A stretch of 15,296 nucleotides of DNA from Veillonella sp. AM51-8BH (GCF_003463825.1 NZ_QSDY01000044.1:1-15296); one strand, 5' to 3'; counted from the stretch's first letter, positions 1 through 7,844 are shown. Numbers and translations are program-made. The notes: generated by a model not told the origin, from the letters alone.

Positions 1-247
1 CCATTTAAAATAGATTTATGAATATTTCATACAGGAAGTTAAGGATATTACGAAAGTAGTTCGGTTCCGAAATTTTTGTATATTTTTATTTCCGCTAGAC
101 TCTTAACAAGGCTTATTAATACTGACTTTATAAGATCACCAAACTATTCATAATAATTAATATCCGTTAAATTCCTACTAAAACTACCTAGAATTTAATC
201 ATCGAAAATCATCAAATTTCTACGGCTATTATTGGTATTTAACTCTC

Positions 248-262
248 TGATAATTATTATCA
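248..262. promoter_or_regulatory. Fur-type 7-1-7 operator (TGATAATTATTATCA)
   Basis: The 15 bases form two perfect 7-base arms, TGATAAT and ATTATCA, around one T. This equals the established 7-1-7 Fur box consensus of Bacillus (TGATAATNATTATCA); PerR and Zur boxes share the layout but differ in the arms. No gene with a ribosome site starts nearby: the next certain gene begins at 632. The target is therefore unclear and could be an untranslated RNA, the distant response regulator, or a gene left of the window. An AT-rich palindrome could arise by chance, but 15 of 15 positions is notable. Confidence 0.55.
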
Positions 263-512
263 CAAGTTTTTTTAGTGATTTCTTTCACATACGCTAAAAT
301 TAGCAAAATCCTGTCCATCTATGCGCATACGGCAATCTTCGATATAGTTCATCTTCATTCATTAGCAGAATTCATTAAGTTTCAAGTTTTCCTCGTTTTC
401 AAGCTCTCAAAACATGAAGAACAGGCTTATAAACTCGCATATACATTCATCTTTTGCTCATTCCTGTTGTATAAGGTATGATAATAGATAAATAAGTTAT
501 ATAATATTATAT

Positions 513-580
513 ATATAGTCAACTCTATATGGTGTTGTGGCTTTCACCAAAATGAAAGCATATATATATAATGACTATAT
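513..580 (+). promoter_or_regulatory. Nested hairpin in the leader of the response regulator gene
   Basis: Three sets of complementary arms nest: ATATAGTC (513-520) with GACTATAT (573-580), TATATG (526-531) with CATATA (559-564), and GCTTTCA (540-546) with TGAAAGC (553-559), leaving the loop CCAAAA. The second and third sets share base 559. The structure ends about 50 bases before the response regulator start. It has no T-run directly after it, so it is not a typical terminator. It may be leader RNA structure or overlapping operators for the downstream regulator. Confidence 0.4.
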
Positions 581-631
581 TAATGTAGTTGGAGAGCTAT
601 ATTTTTAACTCATACATAAGGAGAACAGAGA

Positions 632-1306
632 ATGAAAATTTTACTTGTAGAAGACGAAGAAATGCTGAATGGCATTACGGCCAAATATTTGCGTGCAGAG
701 AATATGACAGTTGATACATGCTTCAATGGTCAACAAGCCATCGATTATGTAAATACATCTAGCTATGACGTTATCGTTATGGATATCATGATGCCAGTCC
801 TTGACGGCATTAGCGCTCTTGCACAAATGCGCAACGACGGCAATACAACACCTGTATTGCTTTTAACTGCAAAAGATTCCTTACAAGATAAAGTTACAGG
901 CCTCAACACAGGCGCTGACGATTACCTTGTAAAACCTTTCGATCTTGAAGAATTAACGGCTCGTATTTATGCATTGGCTCGTCGTAATGCGCGCCACGCA
1001 CAAAACGATATCCACGTAGGTCCACTTACAATTAATGTGCCTCAGCGTACTGTTAAACGCGACGGTGAAACAATCACATTGACTGCTAAAGAATTCGACC
1101 TCTTATTCTATTTAGCAAGTAACGAAAACATCGTATTATCCCGTCAACAAATTCTTGACCATGTTTGGGAATACGACTATGAAAGCTACTCTAATCTTAT
1201 CGATGTATACATCAAAGATTTACGTAAAAAGATCGATACTGATGAGAATGTAAAACTCATTCAAACAGTTCGTGGAGTAGGGTATGTCCTCAAAACAGAA
1301 AACTAA
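632..1306 (+). CDS. OmpR/PhoB-family response regulator
   Basis: This is a DNA-binding response regulator that would be phosphorylated by the kinase encoded next to it. Its 224 residues fit the OmpR family. The receiver domain (about 1-115) has the acidic pair in VEDEE, the phospho-acceptor D51 in VMDIMMPVLDG, T79 and K101 in YLVKPFD. The C-terminal winged helix (about 125-222) carries LTAKEFDLL and ends with the typical TVRGVGYVL. AAGGAG at 618-623 sits 8 bases before the ATG. Its 3' end overlaps the kinase start by 23 bases, indicating one operon. The regulated genes cannot be told from sequence; autoregulation through the repeat-rich upstream region is possible. The closest named relatives by layout are CusR/ArlR-type regulators, but I do not assign a symbol. 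Confidence 0.95.
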   Translation: MKILLVEDEEMLNGITAKYLRAENMTVDTCFNGQQAIDYVNTSSYDVIVMDIMMPVLDGISALAQMRNDGNTTPVLLLTAKDSLQDKVTGLNTGADDYLVKPFDLEELTARIYALARRNARHAQNDIHVGPLTINVPQRTVKRDGETITLTAKEFDLLFYLASNENIVLSRQQILDHVWEYDYESYSNLIDVYIKDLRKKIDTDENVKLIQTVRGVGYVLKTEN

Positions 1307-2699
1307 TGATCCTCACCGAGATCTAGACACCATGTCTGGGGCAGCTACCGATTTATTTAATCGGCTGCCCCTCACTTTTAAAATTATGTCTTGGTATACC
1401 ATCTTTTTGCTCATCATTTTGATGGTTGCCTCTGCCTGGATTTATGCCTATACGCACGAATCCGACAACAAAGAAGTACGTGAGCGCTTGCAGCAGCAAG
1501 CAATGATCATGGCTACGGATATTCGCAAATTTAAACCGTACCAAGATAATACATTCTTCTTTGTTTCTACCCAAGACGGCTATATTATTAAAGGCGCCTT
1601 ACCAGACGGCTTCCCAAACCAAACAGTCCTTTCCTTAGGACAGGTTGGAGAAATTGCTGTTGGTGACGACACCTTCTATTACTACGATACACCGGTTAAC
1701 GAGCCAAACTATCGTGGTATTTTGCGTGCTGTTACAAAGGTAAAAACAGCCTCTAAAAAGACAGAAAACCTATTATATAGTTTATTATTAGGTGATGTTA
1801 TCTTCTTGTTAATTTCATCACTAGGTGGTTATCTCTTCATCAAAAAAGGCCTCAAGCCGGTCCGAACCTTGACGAAAACAGCCAAAGTTATCGGTAAGAA
1901 TAATGACTTGAGCCGCCGTATTGATATTCCATCCCGCACAGCGCGTGACGAAATATACGAACTTACTACCACATTCAACCGCATGATTTCGGGTTTAGAA
2001 GACTCCTCCAACCGGGAGAAACAGTTTAGTTCTGACGTATCTCACGAGCTGCGTACACCGATCGCTGTCATTAAGGCTGAAAGTGAGTTTGCTTTAAAAT
2101 ACGGCCGTACAGAGGATGATTTGCGAGAAGGCTTAACACATATCTTAGAACAAGCCAAGTTTATGACTAACCTCGTAAGTCAATTGCTCGATGTAGCGCG
2201 TCTAGAGAACGCTCACGAACTCAACTTAGCACCTGTAGATGTATCGTTGATGTTAACCAATATGGTTCATGACTATACGCGACTCGTTGCAGAGAATACA
2301 GAAAAAAGGATTTCTATCACATCCAATATCCAACCGCATATGAGTATCGTGGCTCATGAAGTGTCCTTACGTCGTGCCATTACAAACTTGGTGGACAATG
2401 CTATCAAGTTTACGAATTCCACCATCGACATTTCAGCCAAGCTTGCCGGCGGTGAACTCATTATTACAGTAACAGATAACGGCATCGGTATCGAGCCAGA
2501 AAACCTTGAGTATATTTGGGATCGCATGTACCAAACAGAGCAATCTCGAAACAAGAAATCAAATCACGGTATTGGACTTGGCTTATACTTTGTAAATAAG
2601 GTAATTAACTTGCACCATGGCACAGTAACAGCCGCAAGCGAGCCACAAGTAAGAACTACATTTACAGTACGATTGCCGTACAACAGAACAGAAGAATAA
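1284..2699 (+). CDS. Sensor histidine kinase, HAMP-containing, two membrane segments
   Basis: This 471-residue membrane kinase is the partner of the preceding regulator. TM1 is about residues 36-56 and TM2 about 164-187, enclosing roughly 107 extracytoplasmic residues as the likely sensor. A HAMP linker follows (about 188-240). The dimerisation domain has H254 in SHELRTP as phospho-acceptor. The ATPase domain shows the N box NLVDNAIKF (N372), G1 motif DNGIGI (398-403) and G2 motif GIGLGL (429-434). The start at 1284 lies inside the regulator gene and is preceded by GGAGTAGGG; a later ATG at 1332 lacks a ribosome site. The sensor domain has no motif I recognise, so the stimulus is unknown. The whole catalytic set is present, so the kinase should be active. 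Confidence 0.95.
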   Translation: MSSKQKTNDPHRDLDTMSGAATDLFNRLPLTFKIMSWYTIFLLIILMVASAWIYAYTHESDNKEVRERLQQQAMIMATDIRKFKPYQDNTFFFVSTQDGYIIKGALPDGFPNQTVLSLGQVGEIAVGDDTFYYYDTPVNEPNYRGILRAVTKVKTASKKTENLLYSLLLGDVIFLLISSLGGYLFIKKGLKPVRTLTKTAKVIGKNNDLSRRIDIPSRTARDEIYELTTTFNRMISGLEDSSNREKQFSSDVSHELRTPIAVIKAESEFALKYGRTEDDLREGLTHILEQAKFMTNLVSQLLDVARLENAHELNLAPVDVSLMLTNMVHDYTRLVAENTEKRISITSNIQPHMSIVAHEVSLRRAITNLVDNAIKFTNSTIDISAKLAGGELIITVTDNGIGIEPENLEYIWDRMYQTEQSRNKKSNHGIGLGLYFVNKVINLHHGTVTAASEPQVRTTFTVRLPYNRTEE

Positions 2700-2702
2700 A
2701 CT

Positions 2703-2732
2703 AAAGGGACTGACCAACGGGTCAGTCCCTTT
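2703..2732. terminator. Bidirectional rho-independent terminator between convergent genes
   Basis: AAAGGGACTGACC (2703-2715) pairs perfectly with GGTCAGTCCCTTT (2720-2732) across the loop AACG. It lies just after the kinase stop codon and is followed by TTTTATT. Read on the minus strand it has CCCTTTAGTTTATTC, so it can also end the DUF445 transcript that arrives from the right. Confidence 0.92.
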
Positions 2733-2768
2733 TATTATGAAGCGCTTAATTATTTAGCATTTAATTGT

Positions 2769-4082
2769 TTAGCCTATGAATTGTTGCCATAGTGGCATAT
2801 ACACATATTCGAGGAAGGTCCATACAACGAGCCCTGCAATAGCACCAACAATGGCACCATTGATACGGATCCAGCTGAGGTCATCCTCTACCTTAGATTC
2901 GATGAAGTAAATGAACTTCTCTGTGCTAAGGCCGCCCAAAACTTGGCGTATGATGGTTTCAATAAGGTCATAGCCCTGTTCAAGCACATATATACCAATA
3001 TTGTGTAATGTATCTTCTATACGATTTCTCAAATCTTCGGATTGGCCATATACAGTCCACAATTCAAGAGCAATATTCACAAGAACTTGGGCAGGCGTTT
3101 CCCCATTTTCATCCCCTACAAGTAATAATTCCTCTACATAAGGGCATAAATGGTTTTCAATGACAGATTCCCAATCTTGTTCACGAATCCAACGTTCCCA
3201 CGCTTCATCGAGAGCATCACAAACCTCGCGATTCTCTTCTATGTGGCGAATTGGGTCTACCCATTGGCGCAGCCATGCAGTCCGTTCCGGACTATTTGGG
3301 CGCTTCCAATTTTCAAGCATAGCATAGGCCTCTTGAACGATAGCCTGTGCCAGTTCATGGTAGTTCACCACATCGGTCGCTTCAGACATAGAGATGAGGA
3401 AATCAGACCAGAAGCCTTTTCGCTTTTTCTTATGCGCCTCTTCTGCTACAACCGCTGTAAGCCACGTAACCATAGCTGGATGGTTAATACGTTCTTGAAT
3501 TACATTCAATACCTGTACAACCATACCTTCATAGCGATTATGTTCACATAAGTCGAGCAATACGTGTTTCAAAACCGGTACAAGAGAATGTTTTTGAAGC
3601 AATCCACGGATGCGTTTTGCCCCCCATTGTGCCCATTCCTCGTTCGTTTGAGATTTCCACAACAGATGTAAACCTTGATGTATCACAAGGCGCGCTGCCC
3701 GTTGCCCTTCTGGAGATAGCAGAAACTTCTCGAACAATGGTACAAATTGGACATTACTCAACAATACTTTGCACCGTTCCTTGGTAAGCATCTTTGTCTC
3801 AACGAGCTTGATAACACCGTTGATAAGGCGATCCTTATTCCGAGGAATCAATGCTGTATGATATGGGAAACCTAGTGGCTTACGGAACAATGCAGTTACG
3901 GCAAACCAGTCTGCCACACTGCCGATAAGGGCTGACTGTACAGCCCAATAAAGAGGCTGATACCAGCTTTCATGGCCATAGAAAAATTGACCTATGAAAA
4001 CAAAACAGTACAATACAGCGGTCAAGCCAAGAATGCCATTAGCACGTTGCCGCAAAGTGAGGGATTTCAAATACTGAATCAT
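2769..4082 (-). CDS. DUF445 family membrane protein (second of a tandem pair)
   Basis: This 437-residue protein belongs to the DUF445 family (B. subtilis YheB-like), a membrane-anchored family with no settled biochemical role. Visible hallmarks are two hydrophobic segments near the N terminus (about 16-36 and 43-66), the family signature GSVADWFAVTALF followed by RKPLG (about 54-71), a long helical middle, and a C-terminal RINGAIVGAIAG motif leading into a last membrane segment (about 408-428). Its ATG overlaps the stop of the upstream paralogue by 4 bases (ATGA), so translation is probably coupled. The shared signatures show the two genes arose by an old duplication. Terminated by the hairpin at 2703-2732. 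Confidence 0.88.
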   Translation of the reverse strand: MIQYLKSLTLRQRANGILGLTAVLYCFVFIGQFFYGHESWYQPLYWAVQSALIGSVADWFAVTALFRKPLGFPYHTALIPRNKDRLINGVIKLVETKMLTKERCKVLLSNVQFVPLFEKFLLSPEGQRAARLVIHQGLHLLWKSQTNEEWAQWGAKRIRGLLQKHSLVPVLKHVLLDLCEHNRYEGMVVQVLNVIQERINHPAMVTWLTAVVAEEAHKKKRKGFWSDFLISMSEATDVVNYHELAQAIVQEAYAMLENWKRPNSPERTAWLRQWVDPIRHIEENREVCDALDEAWERWIREQDWESVIENHLCPYVEELLLVGDENGETPAQVLVNIALELWTVYGQSEDLRNRIEDTLHNIGIYVLEQGYDLIETIIRQVLGGLSTEKFIYFIESKVEDDLSWIRINGAIVGAIAGLVVWTFLEYVYMPLWQQFIG

Positions 4083-5314
4083 TTGAGCACCCCCTCTACC
4101 AAAAGATATAAACCGTAGAATATACCACCTAAAACAGCCCCTACGAGGGAACCATTGATACGAACCATTTGAAGGTCATAGTACATCTTGCCTCGTACAA
4201 TTTGGGTGATTTCATCAGGGGAATAGCGAGATAATTCCTGCCCTACCACCTTATCGATGAGAGGGTTTAATTTTTGTAACCACGGAATACTACGTAACAA
4301 GAAGAATCGTTCAAACGGCGCTTGCTTGTCTGGGTTCAGCAAAATCTCTGTGCCGAGCACATTAAAGCGACCGATAACGATATCCATGAGACGTTTCCAG
4401 TCCACAGTATCACCATCGATGAGCTTGCCTTCCCATTCTTCGAGAACCATCTTTATCCATTGATCTTTATGTTCCTCGATGAAAGCTTGCCACTCTGCAT
4501 TGGTTTCCAAATTATTGAAGAAACGAATGGCTTGTCCCCATATGTAACGACCTAAATCAGAGTCGATGGACTCATTATCCTTAAGGAATTGAACAGCCTT
4601 TTTCTGTACCGTTTCTACCAATCGTTCTGGTGAAAGCCCATCACCGCCAAAGGCAATGGCCAATTCACGGAAGAAGGAGTCCTTCGTATAGGTTTTCATA
4701 ATGTCTAGCATAACGCGGTACAAGTACGGATATACTTGATTCGATGCAATGACACGCTGACAAGTACGGTTGAAATATAGCCAGAAAATGCTGGCCGTAT
4801 GGCGTTCTAGCATACAGCGGCCAAACAAGATAACGAGCGGTGTCGCCTTCCAATTTGTAACACCTTTGTATATGGCTTTATTGATCTCCTGGCGCATAGG
4901 TTCAATATCCATATGGGACAAGACCTGATTTCCTACACCGTACAAAATATCGCGCATTTGGTCTTGTCCAACATCACTCATGCCGTATTCAATAATGCGG
5001 ACCATAACCCGTTCTTTTTTGATGGCATAGTACATTTGAGGCACGCGCAATAGTTCTTCACTGAGCATGGTACGCCCCATTTGAATAAGCCGTTCCTTAC
5101 TGCGTGGTAAGATAGCCGTCTTAAAAGGTATCCCCAAAGGTTTTGTAAAGAGCGCCGTCACCGCATACCAATCCGCCAAGCCACCGATCATAGCGGCCCC
5201 AGATACGTGCATGATAAATGCCCAAAACATATCTTGCCGTTGTGGATATGAAATTAAAAATATAATCGCCATGACAACCAATAGGGTGGTTGCCACTGGT
5301 TTAGTTTTCATCAT
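4079..5314 (-). CDS. DUF445 family membrane protein (first of a tandem pair)
   Basis: This is the first gene of the DUF445 operon, about 411 residues. An N-terminal membrane segment (about 7-23) is followed by GGLADWYAVTALF (44-56) with TKPLG and ILPRSKERL, matching the second paralogue. The C terminus has RINGSLVGAVLGG entering a final hydrophobic segment. Three start codons lie in a row (GTG 5317, ATG 5314, ATG 5311). AGGA at 5322-5325 is 7 bases from the ATG at 5314, so I choose that one. Function is unknown; family members are described as membrane or envelope-associated, and having two different copies side by side suggests a heteromeric complex (inference). Confidence 0.86.
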   Translation of the reverse strand: MMKTKPVATTLLVVMAIIFLISYPQRQDMFWAFIMHVSGAAMIGGLADWYAVTALFTKPLGIPFKTAILPRSKERLIQMGRTMLSEELLRVPQMYYAIKKERVMVRIIEYGMSDVGQDQMRDILYGVGNQVLSHMDIEPMRQEINKAIYKGVTNWKATPLVILFGRCMLERHTASIFWLYFNRTCQRVIASNQVYPYLYRVMLDIMKTYTKDSFFRELAIAFGGDGLSPERLVETVQKKAVQFLKDNESIDSDLGRYIWGQAIRFFNNLETNAEWQAFIEEHKDQWIKMVLEEWEGKLIDGDTVDWKRLMDIVIGRFNVLGTEILLNPDKQAPFERFFLLRSIPWLQKLNPLIDKVVGQELSRYSPDEITQIVRGKMYYDLQMVRINGSLVGAVLGGIFYGLYLLVEGVLK

Positions 5315-5386
5315 CACTTGATCCTAACTTACTAAATTACGTATATAGACTCTCCCCATATAACGTAGTGACCATAGAGGCCACGA

Positions 5387-5417
5387 ACTTTCACGTACTA
5401 CAACAACTTGTGAAAGT
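5387..5417. promoter_or_regulatory. Inverted pair of ACTTTCAC/GTGAAAGT upstream of the DUF445 operon
   Basis: ACTTTCAC (5387-5394) and GTGAAAGT (5410-5417) are exact inverted copies of one octamer separated by 15 bases. They lie in the 155-bp gap between the DUF445 start and the hydrolase gene. The same octamer recurs at five further intergenic places in this window. It may be a protein binding site or a short RNA stem; the sequence alone does not decide. Confidence 0.45.
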
Positions 5418-5469
5418 ATATTTAATATGTGTATCAATCATCTGCTAGAGCATCCGATTAACACTTCAG

Positions 5470-6171
5470 TTAAAATGTGCATTCATCGCCTTCTTTTTGA
5501 GGTTCCCATACAGGGACATCGCCAAAGAGAGCTTTAAAATACACAGATGGTGTCCATAGTGGTCCATTTAGATGCATCGGAATAAAAGCTTTTTTCACCT
5601 CTACACGGCGCAAAAACTCAATGGCGCCCCACTCCATAGCATCTTCCAAACGATTATCTACAGGGAACATCGCTACATCGACAGATAAACCATCCAATTC
5701 TTTGAACTCACGCCACGCCATGCGCTTTGCATCAGCATTATTCTCTGGCGTGTCACCAAGCCAATGCCACCAGTTGAGGTCACCTGCGTGGAAGATAGAA
5801 TCAGAATCGATGTTAGCAGTATTTGTCTTTACGTAGAAAGAACCACCTTCATCGGTACTACCATACATATGAATGCCTACATCGTCTAATGTCGCATCAT
5901 GACCTGGGCGCATGGTAATGCATTTCTTTACCTTGCCTTCTAATGGCACATCTTGATGGCAAATGTAGCGTGTTTGAGGACCATCAAATTCCGTAATGGA
6001 TGGATTAAAATGATCTGCATGAACATGGCTTACAAAGAACCAGAGCTCACGACCTCGCTTTGCTAATTGCCAAACAATATTGTTAGGATCTTTATAATAA
6101 TCAAACACATAGCAACGCTTACCGTCATCTACAAGAAAGCCACTATGCGCTAAAAAAGTAACATTCAACAT
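5470..6171 (-). CDS. MBL-fold metallohydrolase
   Basis: This 233-residue soluble protein has a metallo-beta-lactamase fold. Metal ligands are visible in HVHADH (H49, H51, D53, H54), a PGHDAT segment, the aspartate in HAGDLNWWHW, and a late histidine in FIPMHLNG. The N terminus (LNVTFLAHSGFLV) is the usual first strand of the fold, as in UlaG-like or general Zn-dependent hydrolases. I chose ATG 6171 because a TTG nine bases upstream sits only 2 bases from GAGAGG; the ATG is 11 bases from it, slightly long. The substrate cannot be inferred. It seems to be transcribed alone, with hxlR upstream ending in a GC-rich hairpin. Confidence 0.88.
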   Translation of the reverse strand: MLNVTFLAHSGFLVDDGKRCYVFDYYKDPNNIVWQLAKRGRELWFFVSHVHADHFNPSITEFDGPQTRYICHQDVPLEGKVKKCITMRPGHDATLDDVGIHMYGSTDEGGSFYVKTNTANIDSDSIFHAGDLNWWHWLGDTPENNADAKRMAWREFKELDGLSVDVAMFPVDNRLEDAMEWGAIEFLRRVEVKKAFIPMHLNGPLWTPSVYFKALFGDVPVWEPQKEGDECTF

Positions 6172-6290
6172 TATTATCAATACCTCTCATTTATTGAGAA
6201 TTTATATCATTCGTATTGTTTATTATACCATATTTTTCTTAATACATGGCATAAACAAATGGCTATTTATATCATAATAAGGGCAGAAAT

Positions 6291-6322
6291 GCCGCTGCCG
6301 CTTCTTAAATGCGGCCAGCGGC
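6291..6322 (-). terminator. GC-rich hairpin spanning the 3' end of the HxlR gene
   Basis: GCCGCTGCCGC (6291-6301) pairs with GCGGCCAGCGGC (6311-6322) with one bulged C. It overlaps the last codons of the HxlR gene. On the minus strand only a poor U-tract follows (ATTTCTGCCCTTATTATG), so it may be a weak terminator or an RNA-stabilising end. Confidence 0.55.
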
Positions 6323-6661
6323 TTTCATATAGTCAATATATTGATTCCCCCATTTTTCAAGAGATGCGAGAACCGCTTTAAACTCTGCCCCCACTTCGGT
6401 AAGGCTATATTCTACCTTAGGTGGAATAGTACCATATACTTCACGATGTACAAGACCATCATCCTCCATTTGGCGTAGAGCTCTCGTAAGAGTGGCTTGC
6501 GTAATTGGATATAAGCGGCGCTCTAACTCACGGAAGCGCACAGGACCTTCAGATAATTCGTGCATGATCAATAACGACCATTTACCGGCTAATAACTTTT
6601 GGCTCGTTGCATACGGACAGCGGCCCACTAAATCATGAACATTTACGAGTTGATCTGCCAT
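6305..6661 (-). CDS. HxlR-family transcriptional regulator with conserved Cys15
   Basis: This 118-residue winged-helix repressor has the HxlR signature GRCPYATSQKLLAGKW at the N terminus, RFRELERRL, ITQATLTRALRQMEDDGLV (recognition region) and a C-terminal helix for dimerisation. C15 sits at the position of the redox-active cysteine of YodB and HypR in B. subtilis, which sense diamide, quinones or aldehydes; sensing by this protein is inference. AAGGAG precedes the ATG by 7 bases. It is divergent from the NAD(P)-binding protein at 7004, a common arrangement in which the HxlR regulator controls a detoxifying oxidoreductase and itself. Confidence 0.93.
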   Translation of the reverse strand: MADQLVNVHDLVGRCPYATSQKLLAGKWSLLIMHELSEGPVRFRELERRLYPITQATLTRALRQMEDDGLVHREVYGTIPPKVEYSLTEVGAEFKAVLASLEKWGNQYIDYMKAAGRI

Positions 6662-6698
6662 GGTAATTCTCCTTCTCTATGTGTATAACGTTGTTCAA

Positions 6699-6726
6699 AT
6701 CATAACACAAATTTATCGTATTGCAA
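6699..6726 (-). promoter_or_regulatory. Predicted promoter of the HxlR gene
   Basis: On the minus strand TTGCAA (6726-6721) and TATGAT (6704-6699) are 16 bases apart, and the -10 is preceded by TG plus one base, an extended -10. Transcription would start about 30 bases before the start codon. Confidence 0.55.
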
Positions 6727-6796
6727 GCATTTTATAGTATCTTTTTTTAGGGTACAAAACTTTTTGAAAATTTTTTATCTAGTAAATATCATAATT

Positions 6797-6821
6797 CTAT
6801 CACTTTTGATAGTACCTATCA
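6797..6821. promoter_or_regulatory. Three-half-site operator candidate between HxlR and reductase genes
   Basis: Three alternating half-sites, CTATCA (6797-6802), TGATAG (6807-6812) and CTATCA (6816-6821), form two overlapping inverted repeats with spacers CTTT and TAC; the second is TGATAGTACCTATCA. HxlR proteins bind dyads as dimers next to the genes they control. A TATAAT at 6857-6862 suits a promoter for the reductase about 40 bases further on. This is the best operator candidate in the gap. Confidence 0.55.
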
Positions 6822-6874
6822 CAAATGATTCTACTATTCAAACAGATGCACATCTATATAATGATGTCATCAGT

Positions 6875-6965
6875 TGAATATATATTCACTAATCATATGT
6901 TAGAGTGGTAGCAAATGATTAGTTCTAAACAACTTTGCCTAGGCCATAGGCCCCCAAGCTTAGAA
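6875..6965 (+). promoter_or_regulatory. Series of inverted repeats upstream of the reductase gene
   Basis: Three elements follow each other: a perfect 14-bp palindrome TGAATATATATTCA (6875-6888); 9-base arms ACTAATCAT (6888-6896) and ATGATTAGT (6915-6923); and a nested hairpin with outer arms TTCTAA (6923-6928)/TTAGAA (6960-6965) and inner arms GCCTA (6937-6941)/TAGGC (6947-6951). If transcription starts after the TATAAT at 6857-6862, all of this is 5' leader RNA. No T-run follows, so it is not a clear terminator. Known riboswitch cores were not recognised. Confidence 0.4.
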
Positions 6966-7003
6966 TTAATTGTTTGGCACTTTACATAAAAAGGAGAATC
7001 AAC

Positions 7004-7633
7004 ATGAATATTTTAGTGATCGGTGCAAATGGTAAAGCAGGTCGTCGTATTGTAGAAAAAGCCCTTAAAGCGGGTCATCAAGTAACAGGCGTTGTTCGCC
7101 GTGAAGGTGCGATTAAAGGTATTCCAACTGTCGTAAAAGACGCATTGCAATTAACAAAACAAGAACTAAGTCCATTTGATGTAGTAGTAAACGCTACAAG
7201 TGCTTTCACACCAGATATGTATCATTTACCAGCAGATTTGACATTATTGCTCGTGAAAGCATTAGCTAACACAAATACACGCCTCATCGCTATAGGTGGT
7301 GCAGGTAGCCTCTATGTAGACGAAGATCACACAGTTCAACTAAATGATACACCAGAGTTTCCTCCAGAATTTCTAGTTCGTTCCAAAACCCATAGTAAAT
7401 CTGACGATATCTTGCGTAAATTTAGCAATGTAGACTGGACAATGTTTACCCCACCACCAATCTTAGATGCAGAAGGTCCAGAATCTAATGACTATATATT
7501 AGGTAATGAAAATGTTATCGTAAACAGAGAAGGTAAGCCTTATATCTCTTATGATACATTCGCACAAATTCTAGTGGATGAAATTAAGAACCACAAGTTT
7601 GGTCGTCAACGCTTTACAGCGGTGCAAAACTAA
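7004..7633 (+). CDS. NAD(P)H-binding SDR/NmrA-like oxidoreductase (YwnB-like)
   Basis: This 209-residue Rossmann-fold protein begins MNILVIGANGKAGRRIVEKAL with the dinucleotide motif GANGKAG (residues 7-13), followed by HQVTGVVRR, where the arginines suggest NADPH preference. A middle segment IAIGGAGSLYVD and a later WTMFTPPPI are typical of the atypical SDR group that includes YwnB and putative NADH-flavin reductases. AAGGAG at 6991-6996 is 7 bases before this ATG; an upstream in-frame start at 6974 lacks such a site. Divergent from the HxlR gene, which probably controls it. A role in removing reactive electrophiles is inference. The transcript ends at the hairpins 7655-7743. Confidence 0.9.
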   Translation: MNILVIGANGKAGRRIVEKALKAGHQVTGVVRREGAIKGIPTVVKDALQLTKQELSPFDVVVNATSAFTPDMYHLPADLTLLLVKALANTNTRLIAIGGAGSLYVDEDHTVQLNDTPEFPPEFLVRSKTHSKSDDILRKFSNVDWTMFTPPPILDAEGPESNDYILGNENVIVNREGKPYISYDTFAQILVDEIKNHKFGRQRFTAVQN

Positions 7634-7654
7634 CTACACAGATACAAAACATAT

Positions 7655-7677
7655 CCTAGAAAATTTAGTTTTCTAGG
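7655..7677 (+). other. Short hairpin downstream of the reductase gene
   Basis: CCTAGAAAA (7655-7663) pairs with TTTTCTAGG (7669-7677) across TTTAG. No T-run follows, so it probably acts as a 3' stabilising stem ahead of the real terminator. Confidence 0.5.
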
Positions 7678-7707
7678 CACATAAACATCTTCCATTACTA
7701 TATACGC

Positions 7708-7743
7708 AAAAGAACCGCTAGTTACAAAACTAGCGGTTCTTTT
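7708..7743. terminator. Strong bidirectional terminator
   Basis: AAAAGAACCGCTAGTT (7708-7723) pairs perfectly over 16 bases with AACTAGCGGTTCTTTT (7728-7743), loop ACAA, followed by CTTT. A-rich and T-rich flanks on both sides make it work for the reductase (plus) and the glutathione peroxidase (minus), which converge here. Confidence 0.93.
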
Positions 7744-7844
7744 CTTTACCATACTAAGTACGCTACTAAACGAACACTTTTAAGAAGTAAGAGATATTAT
7801 AAATCAATGTTACTTATTCCCTAAAATTTAGTCGTCTGCCAAAA

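Larger units (their letters stand above)
1..631. other. AT-rich gene-free region upstream of the two-component operon
   Basis: No credible coding frame enters from the left edge: stops appear within the first few codons in the frames I checked. The only longer open frame (275-481, GTG start) has no ribosome binding site and low-complexity hydrophobic content, so I do not call it. The stretch contains a Fur-type palindrome, a nested hairpin and long A/T runs. It could hold a small RNA or decayed gene remnants, but nothing more can be supported from sequence alone. Confidence 0.6.

Noticed and set aside
275..481. 68-residue open frame with GTG start after the Fur box
   Set aside because: No ribosome binding site, low-complexity hydrophobic composition and no family resemblance; likely chance in AT-rich DNA.
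3150..3551. 133-residue open frame antisense to the second DUF445 gene
   Set aside because: Lies wholly inside a well-supported gene and has no recognisable motif.
5387..5417. Rex-type site (TTGTGA...TCACAA)
   Set aside because: The half-site resemblance is limited to TTGTGA; arms here are oriented and spaced differently and other copies are single.
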